64,000 nucleotides of DNA from Primulina eburnea. Taxonomy: Eukaryota; Streptophyta; Magnoliopsida; Lamiales; Gesneriaceae. This document shows, in pieces, positions 23,715-36,930 of the stretch (within the stretch, counting starts at the first letter, position 1; every line of letters starts with the position of its first letter). The stretch is from positions 25,569,462 to 25,633,461 of the forward strand of contig NC_133103.1 of the NCBI RefSeq assembly GCF_022965805.1. Direction: 5' to 3'. The position numbers and the translations under genes were made by a program. The notes below the pieces were generated by a model. The model worked only from the letters and a program-made list of their open reading frames with translations. It was not told the origin of the DNA and did not search any database.

Positions 23715-24436
23715 AGTAAGCGGCAGTCTAAACGGACATAAACTCTCTAAAGACGTATTCTTCAGCGTAACTTTTATATCCCTGAATACGTTGAGGCTTC
23801 TATGAAGGATGAGGGACATGTGTGCTGCTTTCACAATCCATTGGAGTTCAGATGTCATTACCAAATGACAATGATCTTAATTTATAGACAAGAGATAAAA
23901 GGAAGACAAAGAGTCATTTAGCATAAACTGATTCAGACTAAGTTTCTCTTACCCTTATTTATTTGCATTTATTGAGCAGCAATATCGAACAAAAAGTTAA
24001 ATGAGAAGACAATAGTCAGTTGGTCTTCAACTGAACTGAATTAATTTTCAACTGGTCACTCAGTTGCTGGCCCAACTGATCTTTTCAAATATGTTAACTG
24101 ATAATTCGAATAATATTCTATATATTAAATGATGTGACTGTTTGTCGAAGCATTAAATGTTGTCTTTCAATGAATAGTATTTTGGAACGTGGACCCACAT
24201 AATCCATTAAATACTCTACACACGTTTTTACCACATGAACACACGTTTTTAATTCAAATTTTCCTGGATTGACACGTGTCCAATAATTTGAAGAGTCACT
24301 TACATCAGTACTATACCTGACTTACATCAGTACTATACCGGCTCCAATTCAGTTTTTCTTCTTATGCGCACATTCAAGCATTCAGAGCAAATTTCTACTC
24401 AAACCGTAATCTTTTTCGCAGATTTCATTAAATCAA
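23715..24436 (+). other. Spacer of element T, right half
   Basis: Non-coding on the + strand; rich in tcagtt/aactga words from about 23920. It continues the spacer at 1372-1897 once Z is removed. A tract ending ttttttcgcag at about 24410-24420, just before the env-like ATG, could be a splice acceptor, as is known for env-like ORFs; this is inference. Confidence 0.5.
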
Positions 24437-27251
24437 ATGGCAAACCAGATCCCAGCACATATCATGAACGCCATGGCGATCGACTTTGATTCAGTCTTGA
24501 CTGTAAAATACGAAGGAGTCAAGAATGTTTTTCTGAAACTTGATGCAGCTGGATTGAAACAATTTCTGGGATTATCTTCCCAAGAAATCTATGTCAAAGA
24601 GATCCAGGAACTCTATGCAAATGGATATGTCACTACAACTGGCACTATCGCAACTACTATCAATGGTCAGTTGTTGATCATTGAGGAGGAGTTCTTCTGC
24701 AACCTTTTCCAACTGCTCACTGATGGGCTAGTCAGCTTATTTGATATTGAGGATATGAAAACTAATCTATCTGCTGATGGTCAGAAGATCAAAGTTTCTT
24801 ATCACAAGAAGGAACTGAAGCTAGAATACAATTGCTGGCTGATATTGTAGCGAAGGGGCTCTTGGCAAAGGCAGGATCATTTGCTGCTCTTACTCTGGAG
24901 AAATTTCAAGCTATGTCTGCAATCATGGATGAAAAGAAGATGAACTGGAGGAACATTATCCTCAATATCCTGAAGAATATGTTTCAGTCTTCCAAACAAC
25001 CAAAGGGCTTTGCGGTCAGCTCAGATATTTGCTGAAGGTCAAGGGGATGGTGACTGATGCTTCTGAGAAATCTTCGAAACTGAAAATATTCAATGCCAAA
25101 AATGTCCAGCCACCCAAGCAGAAACTGGATATGACTCCTGAGAAGTTTATTGAAGTGAAGAAGGAGATTGGGATGGAAGGAGCTCCCAAATTAGTTAAGA
25201 AAGCTAGGAAGGAGACTCAGAAGAAGGTTCTTAAACGTAAACTAATTATCAGTGGAACTGATTCTGAGAGGACTCCATCTCCTAAAGTCATCAAGAAACC
25301 AAGGACCTTGAAGACCAAACCTGCTGCTACAGTTGGAACCATCCCAACTGAACGATTGATGTAGTCAGGGGCTCAAAAGCCTATCGAGGCTGTTCCACTA
25401 AAAGCTGTCCCAACTGAACCCTCAACTGAGGATCAGTTGCCTCTATCTACCATTCTACCGAAGAAGAAAGTCACTGAATCTGGTGACAAGTAGAAGCTTG
25501 CTGGAGTTAAGGCTCCACTGATCACTATTACTGGCTACACTTCCCTACCTACTGCAAGACCTAAGGAAATAGTGATCAGAGAAAATATGGACGCAACTGC
25601 CTCAGTGCTAAGCATTCCTCATGCCCTGCTTGACTCGAAAGGGAAGGGGAAGATGCAAGAAGAACCCATGACAACCAATGCCATTCAAACGCATATTGAT
25701 CTTATTTGGTAGGAGATTAATGAGTTTGTAGAGAACAAGATCAAGGCCTACAATGAATGGGTTAAGTTCAGAACATAATTATTTGCCCAACAGCTTCTGA
25801 AGAAATCTAAAATGAAAAAATTTATTGATATGGAAGCTGTTGTTCTGAGAGTAGTCAAGGCTTCAACAATTGTTCAGGCTCTGGAGCGCAAGAATGATTT
25901 CTTCAATCAGCTAAGAGCTAAGATGCTTCAAAAGATAGTTGCTGAATTGCGACTGAATTATGATCCTACCAGTCCAACCGCATTCAATGATACAGTTGTG
26001 CATAATCAGCTGGAATCAAATCTTCTCGCATTACAAATGGAGATAAAAAACTGGGAAATAGATCATGAACTGATCATTCCAGCGGATTCCCAAGATTTAT
26101 CAACTGATGAAGAGCCAGCTGAACAGTCAGTTCAAGAGCCATCCAAGGAAACAGTTGCTGAAACTATTCAACAAGTAACTGAACCTCCCACATCAGTTGC
26201 TCAAACTACATCATCTGCTGATCCAACGCCTTATTCTGAAGCTGAATTATCATTGGCCAATCTCGATGAGGTCATCAAATCAGTAACCTCTCATATTCAG
26301 CTGGAAACTTCTAGATCAGTTGAAGATGTTGTCATGATTGACGAACCGGTTCAGTTGCCCTCCACAACTGAAGAAGAAAAATTGAGAACTGACGAAGCAG
26401 TTTAGTCATCTGCCTTGACTGAACAAGTTTTTGAAGAAACTGAAGAGCCAGTTCAGTCAGAAGTTGTGACTGAACAAGAAATTTTAGAACCAACTGAAGA
26501 GGCTCAGCTGCACTCAGTCTCAATTGAAGAAGTTCCAGCTGAAGAGCCAACTTTTCAACCAACTGAAGAACCAGTTATTCAAACAACTGAAGAACCAATT
26601 ATTCAAACAACCGAAGAACCTTCGACTACTTATGTCCTTCCGACTGTCTCTTCTCCTCCTCAGTCTCAACAACCAGTCTTACCAGAAGAGACCTCATAAA
26701 TGGTCAATACTACAACTGAAACAACTGACGGGGCTCTGGTCATTTTCAATAAAGAAAACAGAGAGCAACCAAAAACTTCCGGAGCTATGTCTCCAGGCAT
26801 CAATATAGAAACTAAGTCTCTGTTTGAAGAAATTAAAAATATTCAGACCAACCTCGCCGGTATAATGACTTCCATTTCTGACCTACGTTCAATGCAATTT
26901 CTGCACACTATGAGGATTGATTCTTTTAAGGATAATACCATGGGCCGACTGCAGCAAATTCAGAAGGATGTTACTTCTTTGTTATTTCAGATGGATGAGC
27001 TTCGCAAATACATAGTTTCAACTGAAGCTCATTTCCAGAAGCAAGCATTAGTGACAAGACGTCTAGACTAACTGGAAAGTAATATTTCAAAACGAATGGA
27101 TTTACTCCAAGACATCCTAATGAATGCAGTTTCTAATCTGTCCTCAGATATGTGAAATTTGTCAAGAAAGGTTGATGAGTTTGACCAAAAGGGGGAAAGA
27201 GAGACAGAAGAAGACAAAGGGAAGAAGAAGATATATATGAAGATCAACTGA
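24437..27251 (+). pseudogene. Env-like third ORF of Sirevirus-type element T (decayed)
   Basis: Starts MANQIPAHIMNAMAIDFDSV and reads about 930 codons to TGA at 27249-27251 through two single-base deletions (near 24830 and 25010) and eight in-frame stops (25362, 25490, about 25709, 25777, 26403, 26697, 27068 and 27153, approximate). The middle has lysine-rich and then proline/glutamate/threonine-rich low-complexity sequence with repeats of the type TEEPVIQ; the C-terminal part (26840-27160) looks coiled-coil (IQTNLAGIMTSISDLRSM). This position, between pol and the 3' LTR, is that of the env-like ORF of Sireviruses. Its function is unknown even in intact copies. I see no clear signal peptide in this copy. 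Most stops can be explained by C-to-T change in CAG, CAA or CGA. Confidence 0.7.
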
Positions 27252-27458
27252 TTTCAGTTGCTGGTTGAAGACCATAGAAGAAATTATTTACTCTTTATTC
27301 TTTGTCCAAATCTGTACATAGATGACTGAGTTTCATTCTTTGTACGAATCTGTACATTAGAAAAGATATTTTATCTACAATTTATTCGAAGGATAATTTT
27401 TGAGTTCGGTTGATCAGTTCATACTTTACAATTTTTTTCACATCAAAAAGAAGGAAAT
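27252..27458 (+). other. 3' untranslated region and polypurine tract of T
   Basis: Non-coding, with an imperfect direct repeat of the type tttgt-cgaatctgtaca (27300-27350). It ends in a purine tract, aaaaagaaggaaat (27445-27458), that abuts the LTR. Confidence 0.65.
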
Positions 27459-28493
27459 TGTTGGAAGCTTAATTTCGGTGGTTTGATAAACTAAGTGATT
27501 AATTAATTGTGTTAACTGGTCAAGTAGTTTGAAGTAACTAAACTACATAAATCAACGGACAGTTGTCCAACTGAAGATTAATGCGCAGTTTATCGAAGGC
27601 AACTGAAACCAGCCAAACTCGACTTTCAAAGACAACTGACTGATCAGTTGGAAACTGATTAGTTGATATAATCAGTTGTGAGCTTACCAGCGAATCAGCT
27701 GATCATTCAGCTGTACACGTCATCAGTTGGAAAAGGAAGTTCAACCGAAAACAGTACAAAGCAGACTGTAACCCATAGTGGAACGCCGAATTTCAGAGCT
27801 ATAGTGTACGATTGTCAGAAGAATGTTGACGTGGCAATCAATCGATATAAAGATTCAAATAATATTTAATGTTACCGTTAAAGAGAAGCCTATAAATAGG
27901 TGAGAGGAGCAGCTGAAGAAACACATCGATCTATCTTTTATCACAAAGCTTGTTGTTACCTTGCTGAATTTATAACTCTTATTCAAGAATCGAAAAGCTC
28001 ACACTTATCTGATTTATCTGTAGAATTGAGGCTATCTTTCGATCTTAGAAGCACAAATCGTTGTATTGTTTATTTTGATCTTAACTAGATCAGTTGTGCT
28101 AAATTCAGTCGAAGAACTGAAAGATATTTAGTAAACTAAGAGTTTCAGTTTTGGCAGTGTTAAGTCCAAACTGAAGTGGGCCTGTACGATCTTTGTATTG
28201 ATCAAAGTCTTTTAGTGCATATCCTATCCTTGTGATAGAAAGGGTGATGTAGGATTTATTCAAATCTCCGAACATCCATAAATATTTGTGTTATTACTTC
28301 AGTTATTTATTCTTTCTTTCAATCAGTTCCTTTCCGCAGCTGTTATCAGTTAAACTGATTTTCATTGACAGACAAGATACCTAGTTTTAGTTTGTCACAA
28401 AACTGACACTTCATTCGAAAAGACGATAAAATCATGAGTGTTTATTCAAGCCCGCCTTCTAAACACATTTCAACCTATCAACCGATCCTAACA
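27459..28493 (+). repeat. 3' LTR of Sirevirus-type element T
   Basis: 1035 bp beginning tgttgg and ending ctaaca, with a TATA box (tataaatagg) at 27891-27900. The 400 bp upstream of it are dense in CAACTG/CAGTTG words, often as caactga-tcagttg palindromes, but without the regular spacing of the other families. The 5' LTR of T is not in the window. Confidence 0.8.
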
Positions 28494-28766
28494 GAAATGC
28501 TGAAAATGTTTTAAATGAATTTACTTAATTGTGACGGTAAGGAAATGGGGATTCGTGAGGGACAAAGCCCCAGTGGAACTCGTTTGAGGGACAAAGCCCT
28601 GTGGGAACCCAATATCAAATTTTAATAATGGCTAGTAATCAAAAAGTGGTTGTTGGTGTCTCCGGAAACTATAGGCCAAGGCACAGAATGGAAAAATGGT
28701 CAATGTTGACCTGCCGCTGGTACCATGGTTACAACTGAGATTTATCTGTCGACTAAAAGATGAAAG
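28494..28766. other. Unassigned 273-bp stretch between T and P
   Basis: Contains an imperfect direct repeat of gagggacaaagccc followed by gtggaac or gtgggaac (about 28556-28610). No coding signal is seen. It may be a scrap of another LTR or of the original DNA into which T and P inserted. Confidence 0.4.
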
Positions 28767-30817
28767 TTTTAGAGTAGGTGCCCATCGAGCCAAGAGTTGG
28801 CCGAGGTTTCCCATTGAAACTCTATGTATAAACAATCTTTATTTTAATAATATTTGAAATTATTGTTTTGGCACATCTTTATCTGTATACCCATTCTAGT
28901 TTCATAGATAAAGTCCTTGAATATACAAATAGTAGAAAGAATATGAGATGCTCATATGATGAGTATCATGAAACTCATATTTAGAATATTGTATTTTCTA
29001 AATATTCCTAGACGATTCAGCCGTTGTTCAGAATAATAAAGGCCGCTCGAGTTTGAGAATAGTATCTGCGATGTGAGTACCATTTTTCATTGGTAGGGGA
29101 CATTGTGATGTCCGATTATTCAGATAGGTGCTCCTTGTAGAGTGCACTGAAAAACCCTCCATAAAGGACTTTCCAAATGGTTCTTACTTATCGAGTGGAA
29201 ACGTCCTTGTTTATGGTTGTACACCATTAGTCCTTATGACCCGGGAGAACAATGTGACTCTATATGCTAGCATTGCACTTTAACTTGTTTACTGACTCAT
29301 ATGGGTTGATCAGGTGGCAAGGTTGGGTGTTTTGTCGAAACATCTAGGAATCGTGCATTGTAGTCGGGGATTCACCGCTTACCTTCAGACATGGATATCC
29401 TATGTGATTTCATGTATATGTAGTTTGAAATCTCTGATCAGAGTGTTGGTGGTAAGTAAGAAAGGGGATTCTTAGATTACACCATCGATGCAACTACGAA
29501 ATGACACATAGTATCGATTCTTTGGCAACTCTCGATTTACCAATATTTGTCGAATCGGTCGAGATATATGAGATGAAGGGACCATACTATATGCTAACCA
29601 TAATGGAATCGCTCTTGCAGACACTATCATTCGTCTAGGGAATCATGTAAGTGATGTTGCTAGGTGTTTAACACGATTGGTTGGTTATTATCAGACTTGA
29701 GTTATGACGTTCTTATTATCAAGGAGCTGATAAGTAAGAATAGAGCAACTGGGATATGCTCATATAAGGACATGTTTAGTCCCGAATCACATAGAGATTT
29801 GAACCCAAATCTAGTTGTATTAATGAACCACTGAGGACCACATAAGTGCTAATTTTCTAGATCCCGTTGAGAAGAAAAATAATTCAATGTGTTGTTCGAC
29901 TTATAAAGGAGTTTATAAGCGCAAAGAAAAATAGAAGTATGAATTCTATAAGAGGATTATGGGGAATATAACTTTTAATTTGTGAAAGTGTTCCTAAATT
30001 AAAATTTGGCTCAAATAAATAATGTATTTGGGAATTGTTAATTTCATTAACATTGTTATGGACTAAATTAAATTAATTCTAGTGTTGAATTAATTAAACA
30101 CTAATGGACCTAGTAGAGTCAAAATAATTAAATTAATTCAACTGTTGAATTAATTAAATAAAATTGGGTATTGTAGAGCCCAATTAGATATAATTATTCA
30201 ACTAGTGTGCTTGAGTGAATTCAAGTAAAGATTTAATTGATCTCAAATGTGTTTGAGATGTTTAAATAATAGCCCATGGGTTTTGTACATGTTACAAGCC
30301 CAAATTGCATGCAAGGGAGGTGAAGAGTTGGGAGACAACTTTTTCAATAAACCAGGCATGTCTTGCACAAGCACTTTTAACTTTTTCAAAGACCCAGAAA
30401 AGTCTTCCTTTACATTTTTCCCTTCCCCTTTGGCCGAAATTCTCCATCAATTTCTTAAAAATATTTGCTTCTTCATTTGATGAAAGGATAAAAAACTTCT
30501 CAAAGAAAAATGTCTTGCATTTCCCAGTGCAATTGTAAGGTGGTTCTAGCTAGTTGGTAGTGGACTTGATTTTGAGCAAGGAGTGCTCAATGAAAGCTTA
30601 TAGAGTGGTCTACCCATTGAAGAGCTAAGTTGTTTAACAACTTAGTTCGAGCCATCATCAATCCTCGTGATTGATATGTAAAACACTAAAACACCCTATG
30701 TATGTTTGTGTTTTTGTATTTTCCACACACTAGTGAGGGATGCTTGGTTTTTCGCTTGTAATATTTTTAAAAAACTTCTGTTGCGCATTCCGGGCCCCCA
30801 TTTTCCGTTCCCTTTCA
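28767..30817 (+). repeat. 5' LTR of P
   Basis: About 2051 bp. The start is set by comparison with the Q LTR (49375-51457), where the edge is TGTTAGAGTAGG; here it has mutated to ttttagagtagg. It ends ttccctttca. Contains no gene. Confidence 0.78.
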
Positions 30818-30819
30818 AG

Positions 30820-30831
30820 TGGTATCAGAGC
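30820..30831 (+). other. Primer binding site of P (tRNA-iMet)
   Basis: TGGTATCAGAGC two bases after the LTR end. Confidence 0.92.
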
Positions 30832-32535
30832 TTAGGTCACTTTTTGTGTAGCAAATACATGATATTATATTGAGAACCAACCTATTTCTAACCACATGAG
30901 AAATCGAAACATCGAATCGAGGGCCGGATTGGGGGGCTTTTTCGGCGAATGGTTGCTGCCTGAAACGCCCCAACGTTTTAATTATAATAAAAAATTTTGT
31001 TGGCAGAAATCCGGCGACGGAGCTCCGGCAATGAAGATGACGACTAGGGTTTTCAAAAGTGTTTTGGAATATCAAAGTGTAATGGGCCTTAAGTTGTTGG
31101 GCCATTAGGTGATTGACATATTCTGTGAAATTTAAATGGGCCAAATTTTTTTGTGAAAAATATTTTTTTGGGCCCTAAGTTTAAATCTAAAAATTTTGTA
31201 TATATTTTCTCATAAAATAAATAATTGGAGTCAGACTATTTAATTATTTATAGTAAATGGTGATTTATAAGAAATTCAGTTATAAATAAATTAATTAGAA
31301 ATTAAACAAAGGAGTTTGTTTACTTTGTTGTTTTAATTTATAATCGTGGTGGTTAGTGATTGGATCAAGATATATAATATTGGATCAATTGATTATTGTG
31401 ATAATTAATTGATGGTGTATGATATGTGATATTGTGTATGAAAGATGATCAAAAGCTCAAGCCCAATTTGCTAGGTGTATGCTATTTTGTATTGAATGAT
31501 TGTAATAATTATCAATTTATAAGTGGGCTTGGTTTATAGCACGTTCCCACCCCATGAGATGTGTCCCTATTTGCCATGGATATTTATTTTTAAATATTAG
31601 TATAGTGGAAGATCAAGATTAAAAGATGGTGGGCATTGATGATTATGAAGATCGAAGATATTTAAATATTTAAAGCTTATGTAATTATGCATTTTCATCC
31701 CATGCATTCCCTAGGATTGGACCTAGGCCAGTGTTTGGCTCACACGGTCCATTAGTATTAGGACGATTGATCATCCTTGTTAGTTTATTGTTTATAATAT
31801 ATGCATGATATATTATAAATATTGATTATGTGCGTTATTATTATAAAAATAACTAAATTGGATGAATCCGGCACACATACGATCAAACATGGCGAGCTTT
31901 TAAATAAAATTAATGATGAGACCTTTCAAAATTTAAAAACCCTCATTTTGAACAAGATTCAAAATTAATATCAAGCCCAAAAAGGAGACTTATAAATGTG
32001 TTTATAATTTTTGTGTCTTCCATTGACAATGGATGCATGATGAACAGTATCCGTGCTTAGTGTTCGGCTCATATTATTGGGGTAGTGCTTGATGCCGAAA
32101 AGCTATGACATCCATTGACATGATGATGTGAACTACGTAGAAATCCCATGATTTCGGCTCATATCATTGAGGGAACTTATAGCAACCATCCATTAAGGTT
32201 CAATGTCGATAGGTAAGGCTTGACATGTAAGATGAACGACGTCATATTATTGGGTCCTAATAAAATGTGAGACAAAAATTTACGTAAAGGGTTGAATGAA
32301 GATGCAATAGGAAACTACTCTTTAGGAATTATTATTGGCTGATATTATTAGGGATCATAATTTGCTAATTGGACCTTACGTACCTACCGAGGAAAGGAGT
32401 TTCCCGTAGTGAAAAATGTCAAAACAGTGGGAGTAAAAATTTATGAAGTAAAAGTCCATACTTTATATCTTACTTAAATATTTTAAAATAGTCGTTAATA
32501 TTTATCTGTTTTTAATTTTCAATACAAATTTGACA
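30832..32535 (+). other. Long untranslated leader of P
   Basis: 1.7 kb between PBS and gag with no supported coding sequence. It has a GC-rich block at 30905-31040 and imperfect repeats of the type ggctcatat-attg(g/a)gg (32065-32175). The same leader occurs in reverse at 57579-59281 and, in part, at 48873-49374. Many retroelement leaders carry packaging signals; none can be identified here by eye. Confidence 0.7.
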
Positions 32536-34717
32536 ATGTCTTCGATTCACAACCTGTTATCTACAATACTCGATAAACACATTTTAGCCGGACCTAATGA
32601 CCTCAATTGGCTAACAAACCTAAAAATCATCATGAATTCGGAAAGGATAGCATATACAATAACTGAGTCGCCCCCTGTTGAGGCTCCGACTAGCTACACT
32701 CCTGAGGAATTGCAGACGTACAAGGATTGGTGTGACCATGACTTGCGAGCAAAGTGTTATATGCAGACTTCTATGAATGATGAACTGCAGAGGCATTTTG
32801 AGGATGCTAAGAGTGCTGGTGACATTCATTTGCATCTCAAAGAGCTCTTTGGTGAGCAAAAACGACCTCTTAGGCATACTACTATCAAGGAGCTAATCAC
32901 TTTACACATACGAGATGGGGTTCGGTCCATGAGCATGGCCTAAAGATGATTGGGCTTGTGCACAAGCTCGTTGGCATGGATCTTATGTTGCCATCGAAGT
33001 TGACCACTGACGTGTTCCTCTTGTCGTTGCCTAGCTCATTTGATCCTTTTGTGGTGAATTTCAACATGAACAAGCTGGAGCCTACCCTTCAGAAGTTGAT
33101 GAATATGCTTGTTAGATTTGATTCTACCATCAAGAAAGAGAAGTCGGTTCTTTATATGGGTTCTTCATCTGGTACGAAGACTGGTCCACATGGGAGGGGA
33201 AAAAAGCTTCTTTCCAACGTCCCAAGAAGAACGTACCCTTGAAGAGGCAAAATCCGAGTCCCGCTATGGTAGCCATACAAGTTAAGGCTGAAATGACTGC
33301 TGATATTTGTCATCAATGCAAGAAGCCTAGACATTGGATGCGTAACTGCAAAGAATATCTTGCTCAGAAAGGTTCAAGAAATGGTATGTTCTACATTGAA
33401 GTAAACATTTCCATTAACTCTACTTCTTGGGTACTAGATATCGGTTGTGGCTCACATCTCTGTAATGATTTGCAGGTGATGGGAATAACTAGAAGACTTA
33501 GGGAAGGTGAGACCTTTTTTAGGATGGGCAATGGATCAGGAGTTGCTGCCAAGGCTGTAGGAGATGTTTACTTATTGTTGAACAATGATTTTAAGTTAAT
33601 TTTAAAAGATATTTTGTTTGTACCCGATTTGGTGAAAAAATTGTTTCCATTTCTATGTTTGATAAAGATAGATATTCTTTTTTATTTAGCAAAGGTGTTT
33701 GCAACATTTACAAGAATGAATGTTTGATTGGTAGGGGAGAACTTGAAAACGATATCTATAACTTAAAATTGAAAGATATTCTACTAAACAATGTCCAAAA
33801 AATAACAACAAAAAACAAGAGAAAACAAGATACTCTAAATTTGGCAAAGTAATGGCATGCTCGATTAGGACATATTTCCCTAAGAAGAATTAACAAGCTG
33901 GTGGGAGTAGGCATGTTTGATATGTCTGATATTAATTCTCTCACGACTTGTGAATACTATCTAAAAGGAAAGATGACCGAAATTCCCTTTAAAGGCCACG
34001 TGGAGAGAGCCCAATGATTATTGGATTTGATCCTTATTGACGTGTGCGGTCCACTTAGCATCACCACTAAGCAAGGACATTCCTACTTCATCACCTTTAT
34101 GCTTTTTTTTCAAGGTATGGGTATGTGTATTTGATGAAATACAAATATGAAGCCTTTGAAAGGTTCAAAGAATTCAGAAATGAAGTAGACAAAAAGTTGG
34201 GACGAAGCATCAAGTCACTTCGATCGGATCTAGGTGGTGAGTACTTGAGTGCCGAGTTTCAAGAATATCTTAGGGAGAATGAGATTCTCTCGCAGTGGAC
34301 TTCACCAGCTACACCACAATTGAATGTTGTTCCAGAGCGTCGTAACCGGACTTTGATGGACATGGTTAGGTCTATGATGGGGTTTACGGAGTTGCGGCCA
34401 TCCTTTTGGGGATATGCACTTGAGACAATGGAACTGTTGTTGAACATTGTCAATTCAAAAGCAGTTGATAAGATACCATATGAGATATGGATGGGTAAGC
34501 CTCTCAAATATTCTTACCTTAGAATATGGGGATGACCTGCTTACGTGAAGCAAGTAGTGGAGATAAATTGGATAGTCATTCCATTTTATGTTACTTTGTG
34601 GGATATCCAAGAAATTCAATTGGATATTTTTTCTATCATCCCCAATAAACAAATGTACTTATTTCTAGGAATGAAACCTTTTTGGAAAAGGAATTTATGT
34701 TCCATAGAAAAGGGGAG
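32536..34717 (+). pseudogene. Copia P gag, protease and integrase remnant
   Basis: Gag starts at ATG 32536 (MSSIHNLLSTILDK), with LAGPNDLNWL and DHDLRAKCYMQTSM, typical of plant Copia Gag. Stops fall near 32943 and 33242. A knuckle, CHQCKKPRHWMRNC, is near 33310. The protease active site reads VLDIGCGSH near 33430, with the usual DTG or DSG changed to DIG. A GAG_pre-integrase segment and integrase follow in broken frames (33655-34535); the integrase keeps RSDLGGEYLS and PERRNRTL. The G insertion splits it at 34717. It would have encoded capsid and integrase; now inactive. Confidence 0.85.
34713..34717. repeat. Target site duplication of G, left copy
   Basis: gggag here and again at 47810-47814. 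Joining the flanks restores Copia sequence seen uninterrupted in Q. Confidence 0.9.
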
Positions 34718-35821
34718 TGTTGCAACTCTGATTGTTGCACTCCTAAGAGCAGGTTGTCCACAAGTAGTATAATTCGGTGAGTCTGATATCGTATCCACAA
34801 GGAAGCTAAGGTAATTACAAGTCCACTACAATGTCTTTTTGTTTTGTTTTTGTTTTTGTTTTTGTTTCTTTTTAATTTTAATTGTTTGAATCTTTAATGG
34901 TTAAATTTTAATTGTTCAAATTTTAATTTAAGTAGTTGAGATTAAAGGATCCACTCTTGGTATTTTAATAAAGTTAACATTAACGAACAATATTGAATCC
35001 ACTTAATAAAATGGTTCCAATATATTAAATAATCATATTTATATTATGTTATATATTATTATCTTATAAGTATATAATATATACTAAAACTTATAAATGT
35101 TGTCAAGTATTTAATGTGCTATATATATTTGTAAACACTAAATCAAGGTTCCCACTTTAAATGGTTGGTAAAACCAAACTAACATTTAAATGGTACCAAT
35201 AAATTAATATTATGATATATTTATATATAGTAAATCAAGGTTCCCACTTTAAATGGTTGGTAAAACCAAACTAACATTTAAATGGTACCAAGAAATTAAT
35301 ATTATAATATATTCATATATAATAAATCAAGGCATCCACTTTAAATGGTTGGTAATACCAAACTAACATTTAAGTGGTTCCAAGAATTTAGTGTAACATA
35401 TAGCAACAATAAATCAAAACTCTCACTTATAAGTAGGATATAAAAATACTTAAAGAAATAAATATAACATAAACAATAAATAATGATTAAATAAAAAAAA
35501 CATAGATTCTTACCTTTTAGTAACCTTATTATCATGCCAAGAGTTTCACCTTTTCATCTCAACTTTAGGAAGTTAGCTATTCATTATTCAAAGTGTAAAA
35601 CTTTGAATATGAAATTATCATGCTAATTATATTTAAATGAAGAAATAAAGGAAAAATATAGAGAGAAATATTATGAACTCAAAGGTTTGTTCATAGAATG
35701 AGGAATATTTCAATACATTACAATGCATCCCTATTTATAGCCAAATTTGGGGAGACAACCACAAATAAACTATTATTTTTTTACACATATGTCTTCATTG
35801 CACTACAAAAAAAAGACTAAA

Positions 35822-36180
35822 GACAACGGTGAAAAACCGTTGTTGTATGTCTTGAAAAACCGTTGCTAAATCCCATGTGATTAAAGGGTACGCTCAAAGA
35901 CAACGGTGAAAAACCGTTGTCGTAGACATCAAATACAACGGTGGAAAACCGTTGTGGTATGTCTTGAAAAACCGTTGTTAAAGCTCATGTGGTTAAAGGA
36001 TACGCTCAAAGACAACGGTGAAAAACCGTTGTCGAAGAAGTCAAATACAACGGTGAAAAACCGTTGTCGTATGTCTTAAAAAACCGTTGTTAAAGCCCCT
36101 GTGGTTAAAAAGTATGCTCAAAGACATCGGTGGAAAACCGTTGTAGTAGACGTCAACGACAACGGTGAAAAACCGTTGTA
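35822..36180. repeat. Left subterminal palindromes of the CACTA element
   Basis: Repeated acaacggtgaaaaaccgttgt units, each a short hairpin, with degenerate tgtggttaaaggatacgctc spacers. The mirror set is at about 36950-37370. Probable transposase binding sites by analogy with other CACTA elements. Confidence 0.75.
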
Positions 36181-36930
36181 AAATGATATTTGCGACGGAC
36201 TTCATAAAAAAACCCGTTGCAATTAGCGACGGTTTTGTAACCGTGAATAAACTTAGCGACGGTTATTAATAACCGTCGCTAACGGTAGCGACTGTTTATC
36301 ATTAACTGTCGCTAAATATAGCGACGATGCTCATGTAAAATACCGTCGCTACTTAACGACAGTTAATACATGAATTATGTAGCTAATATTTTCGGTAAAA
36401 TAAAAAAAATTAATAATTTAATAAATCTGTTTTGTTAATTGGTACAATCGTGTAAGAGATAAAAAAAAATTAAGTGTCGTGAAGTGATAAAATCGTGTAA
36501 GAGATAAAAATTTTAATTGTTTTGAAGTGGTAAAATCGTGTAAGAGATAAAATTTTAAGTGTTGTGAAGTGGTAAAATCGTGTAAGAGATAAAAATTTTA
36601 AGCCTTGTGAAGTTGTAAAATCGTGTAAGTGATGAAAATGGAGCGAATTTGCATGTATTTATAGAGAGTGGTGGAAGAAAATGGAGGGGAAATTGGGTGG
36701 GTTCGAATTTTTGAAATTGGCGACGGTGTTTCTAAAACGGTCGCTACTATTCGCGACGGTTATAGAAAATGCGTCGTTAATATTTGCGACAGTTATAGAT
36801 AAAGCGTCGCTAATTTCAAATTAGCAACGGGTGCACTTGATTCTGTTGCTTACTTTAGCGACGGTTTGAATTGACCGTCGCAAATATGAATGTAGCGACG
36901 TTTATCTATTACCGTCGCTAATATACCGTT
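36181..36930. repeat. Central agcgacgg motif block of the CACTA element
   Basis: Many copies of agcgacggtt and its complement aaccgtcgct, in both orientations. Between them lies a tandem repeat of about 50 bp with gtggtaaaatcgtgtaagagataaaa (about 36425-36640). No coding sequence. Confidence 0.7.

Noticed and set aside
30247..31144. Short open frames in the P LTR and leader
   Set aside because: No domains; located in regions known to be untranslated in the family and not kept in Q.
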